5,208 nt of DNA from Candidatus Doudnabacteria bacterium (GTDB lineage: Bacteria; Patescibacteriota; Doudnabacteria; UBA920; O2-02-FULL-48-8). Shown here in pieces: positions 4,988 through 5,208 of the stretch. Within the stretch, counting starts at the first letter, position 1. Each line of letters begins with the position of its first letter. The notes under the pieces are model-generated. The model had not been told where the DNA came from. It did no database searches and saw nothing but the letters and a program-made list of their open reading frames with translations. A program made the position numbers and the translations under genes. The stretch is taken from NCBI GenBank assembly GCA_016207695.1, contig JACQPC010000067.1, positions 1-5,208 on the forward strand. Reading direction: 5' to 3'.

Positions 4988-5208
4988 AGTTCAACTACTT
5001 TAATTTCTTTAATTTTCTTATGGTCTTTTGGGTTCGCTGTCAGGAGCGGGGCTTGGAATAATTGTGCTAAAGCGGCATATACCGCATCGTAAAAAGTCAA
5101 GTCATAAGCCACCATGAGATTAATCGCGACTTTATAAACTTCGAAGTCTAAGTTTTGAAACTGGATGCCGGATTCTGTAAGAATGTCCAAACTGCTTACT
5201 ATCAATTC
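4984..5208 (-). CDS. PIN-domain protein, VapC-like toxin, C-terminal part (partial)
   Basis: The minus-strand frame is open from the right edge to a TAG at 4984-4986 and gives 74 residues; the N-terminal half with the first catalytic aspartate lies beyond the window. The visible half matches the end of PIN-domain nucleases. A helix (FEVYKVAINLMVAY) precedes the L-T-F-Y-D-A-V-Y-A-A-L-A motif, whose conserved acidic residue D is encoded at 5086-5088. Then comes the strand P-L-L-T-A-N-P-K, where many relatives have D at the N position, and a short K-rich tail ending V-V-E-L. PIN proteins of this size are usually VapC toxins that cleave tRNA or rRNA and are paired with a small VapB antitoxin, normally encoded just upstream, here outside the window. 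A TTG at 5203-5205 is not the real start, because the frame stays open past it and the domain would lack its first half. A solitary PIN protein is also possible. Confidence 0.82.
   Translation of the reverse strand, partial: ELIVSSLDILTESGIQFQNLDFEVYKVAINLMVAYDLTFYDAVYAALAQLFQAPLLTANPKDHKKIKEIKVVEL

Noticed and set aside
4985..5020. Weak hairpin TAAAGT/ACTTTA followed by T-rich sequence after comF, as a terminator
   Set aside because: The stem is six mostly A-T pairs and the T-rich tail is interrupted; it also encodes the K-rich end of the PIN protein on the other strand. Not strong enough to annotate.

Overview
The window is dense bacterial protein-coding DNA and looks like part of a small, compact genome. 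Two pairs of convergent genes overlap by exactly four bases at their stops, clpC and comF abut as TAAATG, and Shine-Dalgarno sequences are mostly poor or absent. The gene content (lemA-htpX, recX, clpC, a comF-type gene, a PIN-domain toxin), the standard stop usage and the AT-rich inverted repeat after lemA fit a member of the Candidate Phyla Radiation (Patescibacteria, Parcubacteria-like), most likely from a metagenome. That assignment is an inference from style and memory; no marker gene here proves it.

Layout. Positions 1-138 carry the end of lemA. An imperfect AT-rich inverted repeat (about 138-270) fills the gap to htpX (275-1171, plus strand), a membrane zinc protease. htpX converges on recX (1168-1590, minus strand), which encodes a RecA modulator, and the two stops share TTAA. 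The recX-clpC intergenic region (1591-1738) is the richest regulatory stretch. It has a good sigma70-type promoter whose -35 box reaches into the recX start codon, a perfect 13-bp inverted repeat with a 19-nt loop, an isolated AAGGAG, and a second foldback that can pair with the clpC start codon. clpC (1739-4270) is a full-length class I AAA+ unfoldase. comF (4271-4987) follows with no gap and has a perfect 12-bp hairpin inside its first codons. The right edge holds the C-terminal half of a PIN-domain (VapC-like) protein on the minus strand, whose stop overlaps the comF stop.

Together: lemA-htpX and clpC serve envelope and cytosolic protein quality control, while recX and comF serve recombination and DNA uptake. 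clpC and comF almost certainly share one transcript. No stretch over 300 bases lacks a gene. I see no tRNA, rRNA, CRISPR array or insertion sequence. I found no clear new biological system. The best leads are the structured clpC leader and the hairpin at the start of comF, both non-coding signals on one transcript.
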